Positions 40,890 through 49,900 are shown, numbered from the stretch's first letter. The stretch is 55,289 nt of DNA from Acidobacteriota bacterium (GCA_024641665.1 JAHECP010000007.1:21847-77135), one strand, 5' to 3'. Notes: generated by a model not told the origin, from the sequence alone. Made by a program: numbers and translations.

Positions 40890-42056
40890 TCAGGCGCTCT
40901 GATAGAGCTTCGTGAGCACGAATTCGCGGTGGCCGAGCGCCTCGGCCGACGTCAGCCGGCCGTTGCACGTGCGGAGCGTCATGTCGATGAGGAGATCGCC
41001 GGCTGCGTCGAGCGTCAGCTCGCGTCGCAGGAGGCCCGAGACGTCGAGGTCGATGTGCTCGCTCATCGTGCGTGCGGTCCTGGGGTTGGCCGTGAGCTTG
41101 ATGACCGGCAGGATCGGGTGCCCGACGATGTTGCCCTGGCCGGTGGGGAAGAGGTGGACGACGAAGCCCGCGGCGGCCTGGAGCGTGATGCACTCGGCGG
41201 CCGCCGAGGACGTGTCCATGTAGTAGAGGCCCGGCCCCCTGGACGGGGCTTCGGCCGGCTTCAGCACGTCGATGTATTTCGTCTTCCGGCCGATCTTCTG
41301 GAGATTGCCGAAGGCCTTCTCCTCGATCGTGGTCAGGCCGCCGGCGATGTTCCCCTTCGTCGGCTGCGAATCCGAGAGATCGTTGGTCTTGTGCCGCTCG
41401 ACGACCTCCTGGTAGGCCCGGAAGACCTGCATGAACCGATCGGATACGTCCTGGCTGGCCGCGCGGCTTGCGCAGACCACCTCGGCGCCGGTGAGCTCGG
41501 TGGTCTCCCCGAAGCAGGTCGTGGCTCCGAGCGGATCGAGCTTGTCGATCAGGTTGCCGACGGCCGGACACGAACCGAGACCGGACGTCGTGTCGCTCTC
41601 GCCGCACTTGACGGAGATGAACAGCTCCTCGATGGAGCACGCTTCACGCTGGTACGCGGAGGCCTCCTGGAGGAACTCCTTTGCCTTGCGGGAGGCGGCG
41701 GCGATCGTGCTGATGTCGCCGTTTCGCTCGATCGCGAAGCCCGCCACCGGCTTGCCCGTCCCGGCGATGCCGTCGACCACGCGGCCCGTCCATTCGGGTT
41801 CGATCCCGATGACCACGCAGGCGGCCACGTTCGGATTCGAGCCGGTTCCGATCAAGGTGCGGAAGAAGAGCTCGAGGTCCTCGCCGAACTGCAGGCGGCC
41901 GTACGCGTGGGGCAGGGCCAGCGTGCCCTTGATGTGGTGGGCCACCGCTTCGGCGGCGGCGTTCGACAGGTCGTCCAGGGGCAGGATCACGACGTGGTTG
42001 CGGATCCCGACGCGTCCGTTCTCCCGGCGATATCCGAAGAAGCCATGACCGTTCAT
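40890..42056 (-). CDS. suyB: UxaA-family lyase large subunit, (R)-sulfolactate sulfo-lyase beta (SuyB)-like
   Basis: A 388-residue cytoplasmic protein of the altronate/galactarate dehydratase C-terminal family. Segments such as [53 protein letters not shown] and [18 protein letters not shown] fit that family; from memory they look closest to SuyB, which with SuyA splits (R)-sulfolactate into pyruvate and sulfite. The conserved cysteine of KCGESD is a likely iron ligand. Altronate- or other hydroxyacid-dehydratase activity is an alternative, since the family is broad. It is directly downstream of the SuyA-like gene (1 bp apart). No sulfite-exporting or sulfolactate dehydrogenase gene is identified in the window. 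Confidence 0.75.
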   Translation of the reverse strand: MNGHGFFGYRRENGRVGIRNHVVILPLDDLSNAAAEAVAHHIKGTLALPHAYGRLQFGEDLELFFRTLIGTGSNPNVAACVVIGIEPEWTGRVVDGIAGTGKPVAGFAIERNGDISTIAAASRKAKEFLQEASAYQREACSIEELFISVKCGESDTTSGLGSCPAVGNLIDKLDPLGATTCFGETTELTGAEVVCASRAASQDVSDRFMQVFRAYQEVVERHKTNDLSDSQPTKGNIAGGLTTIEEKAFGNLQKIGRKTKYIDVLKPAEAPSRGPGLYYMDTSSAAAECITLQAAAGFVVHLFPTGQGNIVGHPILPVIKLTANPRTARTMSEHIDLDVSGLLRRELTLDAAGDLLIDMTLRTCNGRLTSAEALGHREFVLTKLYQSA

Positions 42057-42057
42057 C

Positions 42058-42342
42058 TCACCACCTCTTGGTCTTCAGGTTATGGGTGTGAACGTGGCGG
42101 CCGCAGCCGATGTCCGCCACGGCCCGGCCGATGTCATGGCCGTATTTCAGGATCGTCTCGCCAGCCTTGATGTCGCGCAGCGCGACCTTGTGGCCGAGCG
42201 GCACGGCGTCGAGCGCCTGGAGCTTGACGGTCTCGTCGGTTTCCATGATCCAGCCGGTGAGCTCCATTCCGGGCTGGACATCCTCGACCACCACGACACC
42301 GACGCTGTCGGCCTTGTCGTGGACGATGCACTGCGTGGCCAT
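42058..42342 (-). CDS. suyA: UxaA-family SAF-domain small subunit, SuyA-like
   Basis: A 94-residue SAF-domain protein forming the small subunit of the lyase. Signature stretches are [20 protein letters not shown] and [12 protein letters not shown], followed by [12 protein letters not shown]; the two histidine-rich ends are typical of the UxaA N-terminal/SuyA unit. In many dehydratases the two units are fused; separate genes are typical of sulfolactate sulfo-lyase. The start follows AAGGAG. It lies 10 bp downstream of the FCD regulator gene, so regulator, SuyA and SuyB form one operon. Confidence 0.8.
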   Translation of the reverse strand: MATQCIVHDKADSVGVVVVEDVQPGMELTGWIMETDETVKLQALDAVPLGHKVALRDIKAGETILKYGHDIGRAVADIGCGRHVHTHNLKTKRW

Positions 42343-42352
42343 TGGCTTCTCC

Positions 42353-43123
42353 TTACCTCGTTCTGACGGCGGGGGCGGCGTGGGCTTTCGTGTCGTCCAC
42401 GCGGGCTGCCGGCGAGCGCCCCAGCAGGCGCGTCACTTCGGTCGCCGCCCGGGTCACCTCGTGCCGGATGATCCGCTCGGCCCGATCCGGGTCTCGTCTC
42501 CTGAGGGCTGTGACCAGGGCGCGCAGGTTCCTGACGGCCTCCTGCGAGCGGGCCGGTGACCGCTGCGGGTGCCCGAGACCGAGCGAGCGCCAGCGCGAGA
42601 TCCGGCCGTGCAGCGTGCCGATCATCAGGGACAGCGTCTCGCTGCCGGCGCCCTCGAACAACACGTCGTAGAACACGGCCTTGGCCTGGAAGATCCGCGC
42701 GGGATCGCCCTTCTTGTACGCCTTCGCGGTCAGATCGAGCGCCCGCGCCAATCGGGCCACGTGGGACGGGTCCGCGCGCGTCGCGAAGAGGCGTGCGGCC
42801 AGGCCTTCGAGCACCGCCCGAATCGAATACAGGTCCGCGGCCTCCGCCAGCGTCAACGCGCGCACGACCGGTCCCTTGTTGGGGATCATCGCGATCAGGC
42901 CTTCGGACTCGAGCTGGCGGAGGGTCTCACGAATGACCGTCCGCGACACGCCCATCCCCGCGATGAGCTCCCGCTCGATCAGCCGCGCACCGGGCGGCAG
43001 GCGCCCCGAGATGATGGCGTCGCGGAGCCGATCGGCGACCTGCTGCCGGAGCGGGGCCGCGGACCGCTCGATGCGGGGCCCGGCCCCGGCGTCGGCGACC
43101 GCGTGGCTTGACATTACCGTCAT
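42353..43123 (-). CDS. GntR-family regulator with FCD domain
   Basis: A 256-residue regulator. The winged helix is at about residues 20-85 (LRQQVADRLRDAIISGRLPP, then MGVSRTVIRETLRQLESEGL). The FCD effector domain follows, with AAARLF-type helices and basic residues. It is unrelated in detail to the FadR-A/C pair. ATG 43123, 43114 or 43141 could be the start; the predicted transcription start is only about 2 nt before 43123, so translation may be leaderless. It probably controls both its own SuyA/B operon and the divergent Gfo/Idh operon through the palindromes at 43113-43138. Confidence 0.88.
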   Translation of the reverse strand: MTVMSSHAVADAGAGPRIERSAAPLRQQVADRLRDAIISGRLPPGARLIERELIAGMGVSRTVIRETLRQLESEGLIAMIPNKGPVVRALTLAEAADLYSIRAVLEGLAARLFATRADPSHVARLARALDLTAKAYKKGDPARIFQAKAVFYDVLFEGAGSETLSLMIGTLHGRISRWRSLGLGHPQRSPARSQEAVRNLRALVTALRRRDPDRAERIIRHEVTRAATEVTRLLGRSPAARVDDTKAHAAPAVRTR

Positions 43124-43160
43124 ACGGTAATACCGTATCATCTCACCCCGGTCTTGGCAA
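43108..43160. promoter_or_regulatory. Overlapping divergent promoters sharing a palindromic operator
   Basis: Plus strand: TTGACA (43108-43113), a 17-bp spacer that is itself the palindrome TTACCGT-CAT-ACGGTAA, then TACCGT (43131-43136). Minus strand: TTGCCA (43160-43155), 17 bp, TACGGT (43137-43132). A second overlapping palindrome ATACGGT-AAT-ACCGTAT spans 43122-43138. One regulator dimer bound here would block both promoters. The -10 matches are moderate, the palindromes exact. Confidence 0.7.
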
Positions 43161-43210
43161 TGGCCGCCCGCCGGCACCGCCGTCAGCCGGACCGCGTCCG
43201 TGAGGCACCG

Positions 43211-44302
43211 ATGACCGCTGAGCCGCTGAAGATCGGGATCGTCGGGCTCGGACGCTGGGCCAAGGTGTTGACGCGAGCGGCCCGCAAGTCCGGCGCGCTC
43301 TCGATCGTCGCCGGCTACAGCCGGTCCGACGAGAAGCGCACCGCGTTTCAGCGGGAGACCGGCGTCCCGTCGGCGTCGAGCCTGGACGCGATGCTGGCCG
43401 ACCCGTCGATCCGCGGCGTGATCCTCACGGTCCCGAACGAACAGCACCTGCCCGTCGCCGCGCAGGTGGCCGCGGCCGGCAAGCACGTCTACACCGAGAA
43501 GCCGATCGCCAGCACGCTCGACGACGGGCTGCAGATCGCCGCGCTCGAACGACAGCACGGCGTGACCGTGACGGTCGGGCACAGCGCCCGCCTCATGGCC
43601 GGGATCCGGCAAATCCACGAGGCCATCGAGCGCGGCGAGCTGGGCCGCGTCGCGTTCCTCGAGGCGAACTTCTCCAACGAGCGTGCGCTCGAACTCACGC
43701 CCCAGACCTGGCGGTGGTACAAGGACAGGGCCCCCGGCGGACCGTTGTCCCAGCTCGCGATCCACCAGTTCGACGTCCTGCACTTCCTGGGCGGGGAGAT
43801 CCTCGAGGCGAGCTCGATCGCGTCCAAGCTCTCCCCGGTCGGCGCCGAAGTCGACGATCAGTCGATGACGCTCCTGAAGTTCGCAGACGGCAAGGTCGGG
43901 TACGTCGGGTCGTGCTGGACCTCGCCCGGGATCTTCGCCGTGCGGGTGTTCGGGTCCAGAGGGCTGATGCACTACGAGATCGACTTCGGCACGTGGGACA
44001 CGCCCGACGCGCTGCACCGGTCGTCGACCCTGTACATCCAGCGGGGCAAGGGCGGCTACGCCAGCCGCGAGACGCTGGAGCCCCGCTCGAGCGACATGTT
44101 CCTGGCCGAGCTCGAGCTGTTCGCCGAGGCCTGCCGCACCGGGCAGGCGGGCGAGCTCAACGCGCACAACGGCAACCTCGCCCTCGCCGTCGTCTACGCC
44201 GCGCTGCGTTCGATCGAACGGCAGGGGCAGTCCGTCCGCATCTCCGAGGTGCTCGACGCCGCGCGGGCGCGCGTGGAGAAGGTGGCCGGCCGTGCTGTCT
44301 AG
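43211..44302 (+). CDS. Gfo/Idh/MocA-family NAD(P)-dependent oxidoreductase
   Basis: A 363-residue oxidoreductase. The N-terminal Rossmann fold begins IGIVGLGRWAKVL. The catalytic lysine is in the EKP motif (KHVYTEKPIA), and the second domain holds the conserved histidine segment LSQLAIHQFDVLHFL. Members oxidise polyols, sugar acids and related hydroxy compounds. The start ATG 43211 follows GAGG. Its end overlaps the creatininase-family gene by 11 bp, so it heads a five-gene coupled operon. Substrate unknown. Confidence 0.88.
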   Translation: MTAEPLKIGIVGLGRWAKVLTRAARKSGALSIVAGYSRSDEKRTAFQRETGVPSASSLDAMLADPSIRGVILTVPNEQHLPVAAQVAAAGKHVYTEKPIASTLDDGLQIAALERQHGVTVTVGHSARLMAGIRQIHEAIERGELGRVAFLEANFSNERALELTPQTWRWYKDRAPGGPLSQLAIHQFDVLHFLGGEILEASSIASKLSPVGAEVDDQSMTLLKFADGKVGYVGSCWTSPGIFAVRVFGSRGLMHYEIDFGTWDTPDALHRSSTLYIQRGKGGYASRETLEPRSSDMFLAELELFAEACRTGQAGELNAHNGNLALAVVYAALRSIERQGQSVRISEVLDAARARVEKVAGRAV

Positions 44303-45092
44303 CCGCTACTTCATCGACCTGACCCAGCCGGAGATCGCCGCGCAGCTGCAGGCGAACCCGCTGGTGATCCTGCCGGCGGGCAGCGTGGAGCAGCACGGCC
44401 CGCACCTGCCGACCGGAACGGACATCTACGCCGCCAACGTCATCGCGCACGCGGTGGCCGAACGGATGGACGGCCTGGTGCTCCCGGGCGGTCCGCTCGG
44501 CGTCACGCCGCTGCACATGGGGTACGAGGGGACGATCACGCTGACGCCGGACACGTACGTCCGGCTGGTGACGGAGACGTGCGCCTCGACCGCCAGACAC
44601 GGCGCGAAGCGCCTGCTCGTCCTCAACTGGCACGAAGGCAATATCCCGTCGCTCGCGATCGCCGCGGACGCTCTCCACCGGGACTGGGGCATGACCGTCC
44701 TGACGGTCCAGGCGTGCTACGTCGCCGAGGAGATGTACGGCAAGGAGTTCAACGGTCTGACTCACGGCGGCGAGATCGAAACGCTGGCCGTGCTCGCGCA
44801 CCGGCCGGACCTGGTGCACCTGGACCGCATCGACGGGTCGTCGGACGACCGGCACGGACGGAGCATGGACGCCCTCCGCCGCACGCGCGCGTACCAGCCG
44901 GTGCTGACCGACGTGCGATCCATCGCGCGGACGGGATGGTACGGCAGCCCGCAGGGGGCGACCGCGGAGAACGGCGATCGCGTGATCAACGGCGTGGCGG
45001 ACGCCATCGCCAGGGACGCGTCGGAGATCTTCCGGCAGCTCGCCCGCGTTCAGGGTGGCGTCGGCGAACGCCGGACGCTCGACCGGGTGTGA
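44292..45092 (+). CDS. Creatininase-family metal-dependent amidohydrolase
   Basis: A 266-residue enzyme of the creatininase fold, which opens cyclic amides or cleaves formamides (creatinine, FAPy, mycofactocin peptides). Family motifs are LPAGSVEQHGPHLPTGTD (metal ligands E, H, D), NWHEGN and THGGEIET. The start is GTG, located inside the end of the Gfo/Idh gene. Its stop overlaps the cupin gene start by one base (TGATG). The genomic pairing with dehydrogenases suggests a sugar-acid or lactam substrate, but this is inference. Confidence 0.87.
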   Translation: MLSSRYFIDLTQPEIAAQLQANPLVILPAGSVEQHGPHLPTGTDIYAANVIAHAVAERMDGLVLPGGPLGVTPLHMGYEGTITLTPDTYVRLVTETCASTARHGAKRLLVLNWHEGNIPSLAIAADALHRDWGMTVLTVQACYVAEEMYGKEFNGLTHGGEIETLAVLAHRPDLVHLDRIDGSSDDRHGRSMDALRRTRAYQPVLTDVRSIARTGWYGSPQGATAENGDRVINGVADAIARDASEIFRQLARVQGGVGERRTLDRV

Positions 45093-45490
45093 TGATGGCA
45101 CGCGTGTTCACGCAGGCGGCGGCGGTCCGGCTCGGCTTGCCCGGCCGCACGGCCCTCGAGATCGTGTCGGCGAACACGGGGGCGCAGTCCGTGACGCTGA
45201 GGCTCGCGGAGATCCCGCCACAGGGCTCCGACGCGGCGCCCCGCGGTCCCCACCATCATCGCGACTGCGAGGAGTGCATCTTCGTCCTGTCGGGCACGGG
45301 CCGGACGTATGCGGACAGCGGCGAGTACGCGCTGAACCCGGGAGACACCATTCTGATTCCTCCGGGCGAGAACCACGTCACCAGCAATACCGGCGCAACG
45401 CCGCTCCTCCTGCTCTGCTTCTACCCTGTCGCGGACGTCGTGTCGGGCACCGTCGAGCCCGAGGCCCGGGGCCCACGAACCACGTCATGA
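45092..45490 (+). CDS. Single-domain cupin protein
   Basis: A 132-residue beta-barrel protein. Cupin motif 1 is PHHHRDCEECIFVLSGTG (metal-binding histidines and glutamate) and motif 2 is LNPGDTILIPPGENHVTSN. It might be an isomerase, dioxygenase-like or small-molecule binding protein; the fold alone does not decide. ATG 45092 overlaps the upstream stop, and ATG 45095 is an equal alternative. The stop overlaps the next gene start (ATGA). Confidence 0.83.
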   Translation: MMARVFTQAAAVRLGLPGRTALEIVSANTGAQSVTLRLAEIPPQGSDAAPRGPHHHRDCEECIFVLSGTGRTYADSGEYALNPGDTILIPPGENHVTSNTGATPLLLLCFYPVADVVSGTVEPEARGPRTTS

Positions 45491-46467
45491 AGACCACGGT
45501 GCTGTGTCTGCGTCCCAGAGCGGATTTCGAACGGGCGGGTGCCCTGCCGCCGCCGTCGCTGGACGTGACCTATCGCGGTCCGGGCGATGCCGACGTCCCC
45601 GCCCTGATGAAGGCGGCCGAGGCGCTGGTGCTGCCGGCCGTCGGCCCGGCCCTGCCCCCGGCGCTCTTCGAGGGGACGGCGCTCAGGCTGATTCAAGTGA
45701 CTGGTGCGGGCCTCGATCGCCTCGACCGTCCCACCCTGGAGCGACTCGGCCTGCCGGTGGCGAACGTGCCCGGCGGCAGCAACCGCGCCGTCGCGGAGTA
45801 CGCGGTGACGGCGGCGGCGACCCTCCTGCGGCGGTTCGCCTGGGCTGACGCCGAAATCCGGTGCGGCCACTACAGCGCGTTCCGCGCGCGCATGATCAAC
45901 GACAACCTCGGCGGCCTCGACGGACTGCGGGTCGGCGTCGTGGGATTCGGCACCATCGGCCTGGCCGTCGCCGAGGCCTTCCAGCACATGGGCTGCTGGA
46001 TCTGCTTCTCCGATCCCGCACCCTCCAATCCCGATGCTGCCCGAGCCCTCGCCGCGGAGTCGATGTCGCTCGACCAGCTGTTGACGGCTTCCGACGTCGT
46101 CACGCTGCACCTGCCGCTGCTGCCGGCGACGAAGAACCTGATCGGGGATCGGGAGCTGGCCCTGATGAAATCTGGTGCGGTCCTGATCCAGGCGTCTCGC
46201 GGCGGCATCGTCGATGACCGCGCGCTGGCGGTGCACCTGCGCACGGGGCATCTCGGTGGCGCGGCGGTCGACGTCTATTCGTCGGAGCCGCCAGGAGCCG
46301 ACAACGCCCTGCTGGCGCTCGAGGGCGAGGCCGCGCGGCGCGTGTTGTTGACCCCGCACATCGCCGGCGTCACGCGCCAGTCGGCCGCGTTCCTGTGCCG
46401 GACCGCGTGGCAGAACGTCGAGCGGGTTCTCATCGACGGCGCGGCGCCGTTGAACCGGGCGTACTGA
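45487..46467 (+). CDS. D-isomer-specific 2-hydroxyacid dehydrogenase
   Basis: A 326-residue NAD-dependent dehydrogenase that interconverts a 2-hydroxy acid and a 2-oxo acid. The nucleotide-binding motif is VGVVGFGTIG. The catalytic set is R in QASRGGIVDD, E in YSSEPPG and H in LTPHIAGVT. The substrate-side loop VPGGSNRAVAEYAV is typical of the phosphoglycerate/glyoxylate reductase group. It lies between the cupin and the dicarboxylate transporter genes and is coupled to the former, which fits catabolism of an imported hydroxy acid. Confidence 0.9.
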   Translation: MKTTVLCLRPRADFERAGALPPPSLDVTYRGPGDADVPALMKAAEALVLPAVGPALPPALFEGTALRLIQVTGAGLDRLDRPTLERLGLPVANVPGGSNRAVAEYAVTAAATLLRRFAWADAEIRCGHYSAFRARMINDNLGGLDGLRVGVVGFGTIGLAVAEAFQHMGCWICFSDPAPSNPDAARALAAESMSLDQLLTASDVVTLHLPLLPATKNLIGDRELALMKSGAVLIQASRGGIVDDRALAVHLRTGHLGGAAVDVYSSEPPGADNALLALEGEAARRVLLTPHIAGVTRQSAAFLCRTAWQNVERVLIDGAAPLNRAY

Positions 46468-46531
46468 CCGGCGGCCCCGCGTTCGACCTCGCGTCGCGAG
46501 CCCTCGTCAACCGCTTCGGGAAGGGGGACTG

Positions 46532-47830
46532 ATGGCACGGCGTCGGCCCTGGTACTCCGTTCTCTACATCCAGGTGCTCGTGGCGATCGCCCTGGGTGCC
46601 CTCGTGGGGCAGCTCTTCCCGGACACCGGCATCGCACTCAAGCCCCTTGGCGACGGCTTCGTCGCGCTCATCAAGATGATGATCGCGCCGGTGATCTTCT
46701 GCATCGTCGTCCAGGGCATCGCATCGATGAAGGACATGAAGAAGGTCGGGCGCGTCGGACTCAAGACGCTGATCTACTTCGAGATCATGTCCACGCTGGC
46801 GCTGATCGTGGGCATGCTCGTGGCCCACCTGGTCAGGCCCGGCGCCGGTCTCAATATCGATCCGGCCACGCTGAGCCCGACGGCCATGTCGGGGCACGTG
46901 CCCCCGACGGGGGAATACGGCTTCATCCCCCGGCTGCTCGCGATCATCCCCGACACGTTCGTCGGGGGCTTCGTGCACGGGGACGTGCTCCAGGTCCTGC
47001 TGCTTGCGATCCTGACGGAGTTTGCCATCTCCCAGCTCGGCGCGTTCGGCGACGGGATCACGCGCGCCGTAGGGGCCGCCGGCAAGGTGTTCTTCGGCAT
47101 CATCCGCATCATCACCAGGGCCGCGCCGGTGGGCGCGTTCGGCGCGATCGGGTTCACGGTGGGCCGGTACAGCATTGCGTCCCTGTCGAACCTGGCCTAC
47201 CTGATCGGCACCTTCTACCTGACCGCCCTCCTGTTCGTGCTGGTGGTCCTGGGTCCGGTGGCCTACCTGGCCGGCTTCTCCATCCTGCGGTTCATCGTGT
47301 TCATCAAGGACGAGCTGCTGATCGTGCTCGGCACGAGCTCGTCAGAAGTCGTGCTGCCGGCGATGATGCAGAAGCTGGAAGGCCTCGGCATCCCGCAGAC
47401 CACCGTCGGCCTCGTGTTTCCGACGGGCTACAGCTTCAACACCGACGGCACCAACATCTACCTCACGCTCTGCGTGCTGTTCCTGGCCCAGGCCACGAAT
47501 ACGCACCTCACCTGGGCCGAGGAACTGCGCGTCCTGCTGTTCGCCATGATCGCGTCCAAGGGGGCCTCCGGTGTCTCGGGCACGGGGTTCGTGACGCTGG
47601 CCGGCATCCTGTCGGTCGTCCCGAACGTCCCGATCCAGGTCATGGCGCTCCTGCTTGGCATCGACAAGTTCATGAGCGAGTGCCGGGCCCTGACGAACGT
47701 CATCGGCAACAGCGTGGCGACGATTGTCGTCAGCCGATGGGAGGGCGAACTGCACAAGGGGACCGTCCGGGGCGCTCTGGTGGCCCCCCCGTCTCTGGCG
47801 CTCGTGGCCCCCGTCGACGGTGACGCCTGA
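46532..47830 (+). CDS. dctA: Dicarboxylate:cation symporter, DctA/SLC1 family
   Basis: A 432-residue inner-membrane transporter with eight predicted spans and two hairpin loops. The transport-domain motifs are the serine-rich HP1 tip LGTSSSEVVLP, the TM7 ion site FNTDGTNIYL (NMDGT in most members), the HP2 segment SKGASGVSGTGFV and TM8 RALTNVIGNSVATI (substrate-binding R and N). It imports C4-dicarboxylates or acidic amino acids with cations. GGGAAGGGGG precedes the ATG. Last gene of the Gfo/Idh operon; convergent with the CocE-type gene 10 bp away. Confidence 0.92.
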   Translation: MARRRPWYSVLYIQVLVAIALGALVGQLFPDTGIALKPLGDGFVALIKMMIAPVIFCIVVQGIASMKDMKKVGRVGLKTLIYFEIMSTLALIVGMLVAHLVRPGAGLNIDPATLSPTAMSGHVPPTGEYGFIPRLLAIIPDTFVGGFVHGDVLQVLLLAILTEFAISQLGAFGDGITRAVGAAGKVFFGIIRIITRAAPVGAFGAIGFTVGRYSIASLSNLAYLIGTFYLTALLFVLVVLGPVAYLAGFSILRFIVFIKDELLIVLGTSSSEVVLPAMMQKLEGLGIPQTTVGLVFPTGYSFNTDGTNIYLTLCVLFLAQATNTHLTWAEELRVLLFAMIASKGASGVSGTGFVTLAGILSVVPNVPIQVMALLLGIDKFMSECRALTNVIGNSVATIVVSRWEGELHKGTVRGALVAPPSLALVAPVDGDA

Positions 47831-47840
47831 GCGGACGGCA

Positions 47841-49640
47841 TCAGCCGGGACCGGGGCCTCCGACACGGATACCACCCAGGTCCGGCTCCACGCCGGCCCG
47901 CGGGGGCACGATTGGCAGCAGGATGTAGGAGGCCCGGCTGCCTCCCGTGAAGATCGTGTTGCTCCCGAGGTGGTACACCGCGAAGTACGCCTGGTTGTCG
48001 TGCGGCAGCACGTCGACCCTGATTCGGCTCCCCTTCTGGAAGATCATGCTGGTCGTCTGGATCTCCACCTCGATGCGCACCGGTTCACCCGGCGTGAGCT
48101 TCTGCTCGACGTCGTGACTGTGGTAGGGGCGATCGGGCCGCGAGAGTGTCGGGTCGAGCTTGCGATGCGAGACCTTGAGGACGCCGTCCGATACCGCCTC
48201 GAGGGAACCGTCGGGGTTCACCTTCCGCAGGCGCGCGAACACGTCCGCATCGTCGGTGGTCGAGGAAATCCACATCACCAGGTTGACGTGCCCGGTGATT
48301 TCGGTGTCGTCGGCCAGGGGCTCGGAGACGAATGAGGCGCCTGGTTCGTCACGGGCGCCACGCGCGGCGGACAACGGCCCGGCGTCGTAGGTGAGGGCGT
48401 GTTCGGCCGCCGGCGCCGTGACGGCCAGCTTCATGTCGTTGGTCGAGGTCTCGACCAGGCCTCCGGAGGGTTCCGCCGTCAGGAAGTATTTGGTGTACTT
48501 GGTGCGCTTCAGCGGGAACTCGTCCTCGAAGCGCCACCGGCATTCGCGGGGGCTCGAGCGGACGCAGATCCGCACCGGCGGCTCCTTCATCATGCCGGTG
48601 TCGATGCCCTTGAGCCAGTGATCGTAGAAGCGGAGCTGCTCGGTCTTCCCTTCGTCCGAGTAGAACTCGGTCAGGCGTCCGCCGATGTGCACCCGAAACA
48701 GCTTGTTCTTGGACGCGGCGCGCTCGAACGCTTCGACGTTGCCCCGGAAGTGGAAGCTCGTCCAGTTGCCGACGCTGAAGAACGGCACGGTGATCTGGTC
48801 GAGCTGGCCGCGCGCCTTGACCTGGTCCCACCACGGGCCGTCGAGGTAGTGCTCCATGAGGTTGTAGATGTAGTTCTCGTTGTAGGCCGCGGCGTTGTCG
48901 ATTCTCGTGCGCTCCAGGAGCTGCTTCCCGGTGACGTCGGTCCACCAGCGCATGACGCGTGCCTGCTCGAACAAGCCGCCGCGAAACGCCCACTCCCGGT
49001 ACATGTCCGTGAACCCGTCCCACGGAATGATCGCCGCGAGATGCGGCGGCTTCAGGCTGGCGACGATCCACTGCGTGACGGCGTAGTACGACACGCCGGC
49101 CAGGCCCACTTTTCCGGTGCTCCATGGCTGCACGGCGGCCCACTCGATGGCGTCGTAATAGTCCCTGGCTTCGGCCATGCTCCAGACGTCGGTGTTGCCG
49201 GGCGAGCGGCCGGTGCCGCGGCTGTCGATGAAGACCAGGATGTAGCCGCGCGGCACCCAGTAGTCGGGCTCGGGTCGCTCCTGGTGCGTGAACGGGCCCG
49301 CGTGGGGCACATACTGGAGCTCCTTCTGGTAGACGCTCAAGGACAGCAGCGGTGGAAACTTCTCGCCCGGGGCATCGGGACGGTACACGTCGGCCATGAC
49401 GTACGACCCGCCCCGGGTCGGGATCTTCACGTCCTTGTCCACGACCATCTTGTAGCGGGGTTGCGACAGCTTCGACGCGTACGGTGGGAGCACCGACCGC
49501 GACGGCGGGTGGGACTGCGCATGCGAAACGACCGTGGCCGGTCCCCCCACGCAGATCAAGGCAAGCACGCCCGACACGCCGCCGCCGAAGACGAGCCGGA
49601 GTCCCGCCTTCATCGTGCGGGCCGGATGCGGAGCCGACAT
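47841..49640 (-). CDS. Exported CocE/NonD-type hydrolase (S15 family), cassette C
   Basis: A 599-residue exported acyl-ester/peptide hydrolase. A signal peptide (about 1-42, ending SHAQ) is followed by the S15 core DVKIPTRGGSYVMADVYRPD, the segment DSRGTGRSPG and the nucleophile elbow GLAGVSYYAVTQW. The C-terminal jelly-roll domain includes NLVMWISSTTDDADVFARLR and SRIRVDVLPHD. The start follows AGGAGGGC. It is driven by promoter site C, divergent from FadR-C. It is not a close paralogue of the CocE-type protein at 10815-12773. Confidence 0.9.
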   Translation of the reverse strand: MSAPHPARTMKAGLRLVFGGGVSGVLALICVGGPATVVSHAQSHPPSRSVLPPYASKLSQPRYKMVVDKDVKIPTRGGSYVMADVYRPDAPGEKFPPLLSLSVYQKELQYVPHAGPFTHQERPEPDYWVPRGYILVFIDSRGTGRSPGNTDVWSMAEARDYYDAIEWAAVQPWSTGKVGLAGVSYYAVTQWIVASLKPPHLAAIIPWDGFTDMYREWAFRGGLFEQARVMRWWTDVTGKQLLERTRIDNAAAYNENYIYNLMEHYLDGPWWDQVKARGQLDQITVPFFSVGNWTSFHFRGNVEAFERAASKNKLFRVHIGGRLTEFYSDEGKTEQLRFYDHWLKGIDTGMMKEPPVRICVRSSPRECRWRFEDEFPLKRTKYTKYFLTAEPSGGLVETSTNDMKLAVTAPAAEHALTYDAGPLSAARGARDEPGASFVSEPLADDTEITGHVNLVMWISSTTDDADVFARLRKVNPDGSLEAVSDGVLKVSHRKLDPTLSRPDRPYHSHDVEQKLTPGEPVRIEVEIQTTSMIFQKGSRIRVDVLPHDNQAYFAVYHLGSNTIFTGGSRASYILLPIVPPRAGVEPDLGGIRVGGPGPG

Positions 49641-49765
49641 GATGCCCTCCTGAGAAGCCTGCGGTCGGCGCGGGAGCCCTGGAAGGCCTGGGCCGGATGA
49701 GAGTGCCGGGATGTGCGGTCGGAGTTCATGCTTCCGGGCCAGGCAGCGCCGACGGAACGCGATAC

Positions 49766-49806
49766 TGGTCCGACAACTCTACCACCATATGGCCTGTCCT
49801 TGACAA
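49766..49806 (-). promoter_or_regulatory. Site C: hydrolase-side promoter with FadR-like operator
   Basis: On the minus strand TTGTCA (49806-49801), 19 bp, TAGAGT (49781-49776) preceded by TGG, then TTGTCGGACCA (49776-49766). Nearly identical to site B over 40 bp. It points into the CocE-type hydrolase, leader about 129 nt. Confidence 0.7.
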
Positions 49807-49881
49807 GGTGCCCCCTTCCTGGGCTGCCAAGTCGATTTTACGGTTACGTCGTTCCAAGAAGCTGGACTCGCCGTGGGCATA

Positions 49882-49900
49882 TGGTATAGTGGCTAGACCA
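49882..49900 (+). promoter_or_regulatory. Site C: regulator-side extended -10 and operator
   Basis: TGGTATAGTGGCTAGACCA: extended -10 TGG-TATAGT (-10 at 49885-49890) overlapping the operator-like TGGCTAGACCA (49890-49900), 15 bp before the FadR-C start. Same bases as site B. Confidence 0.65.
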
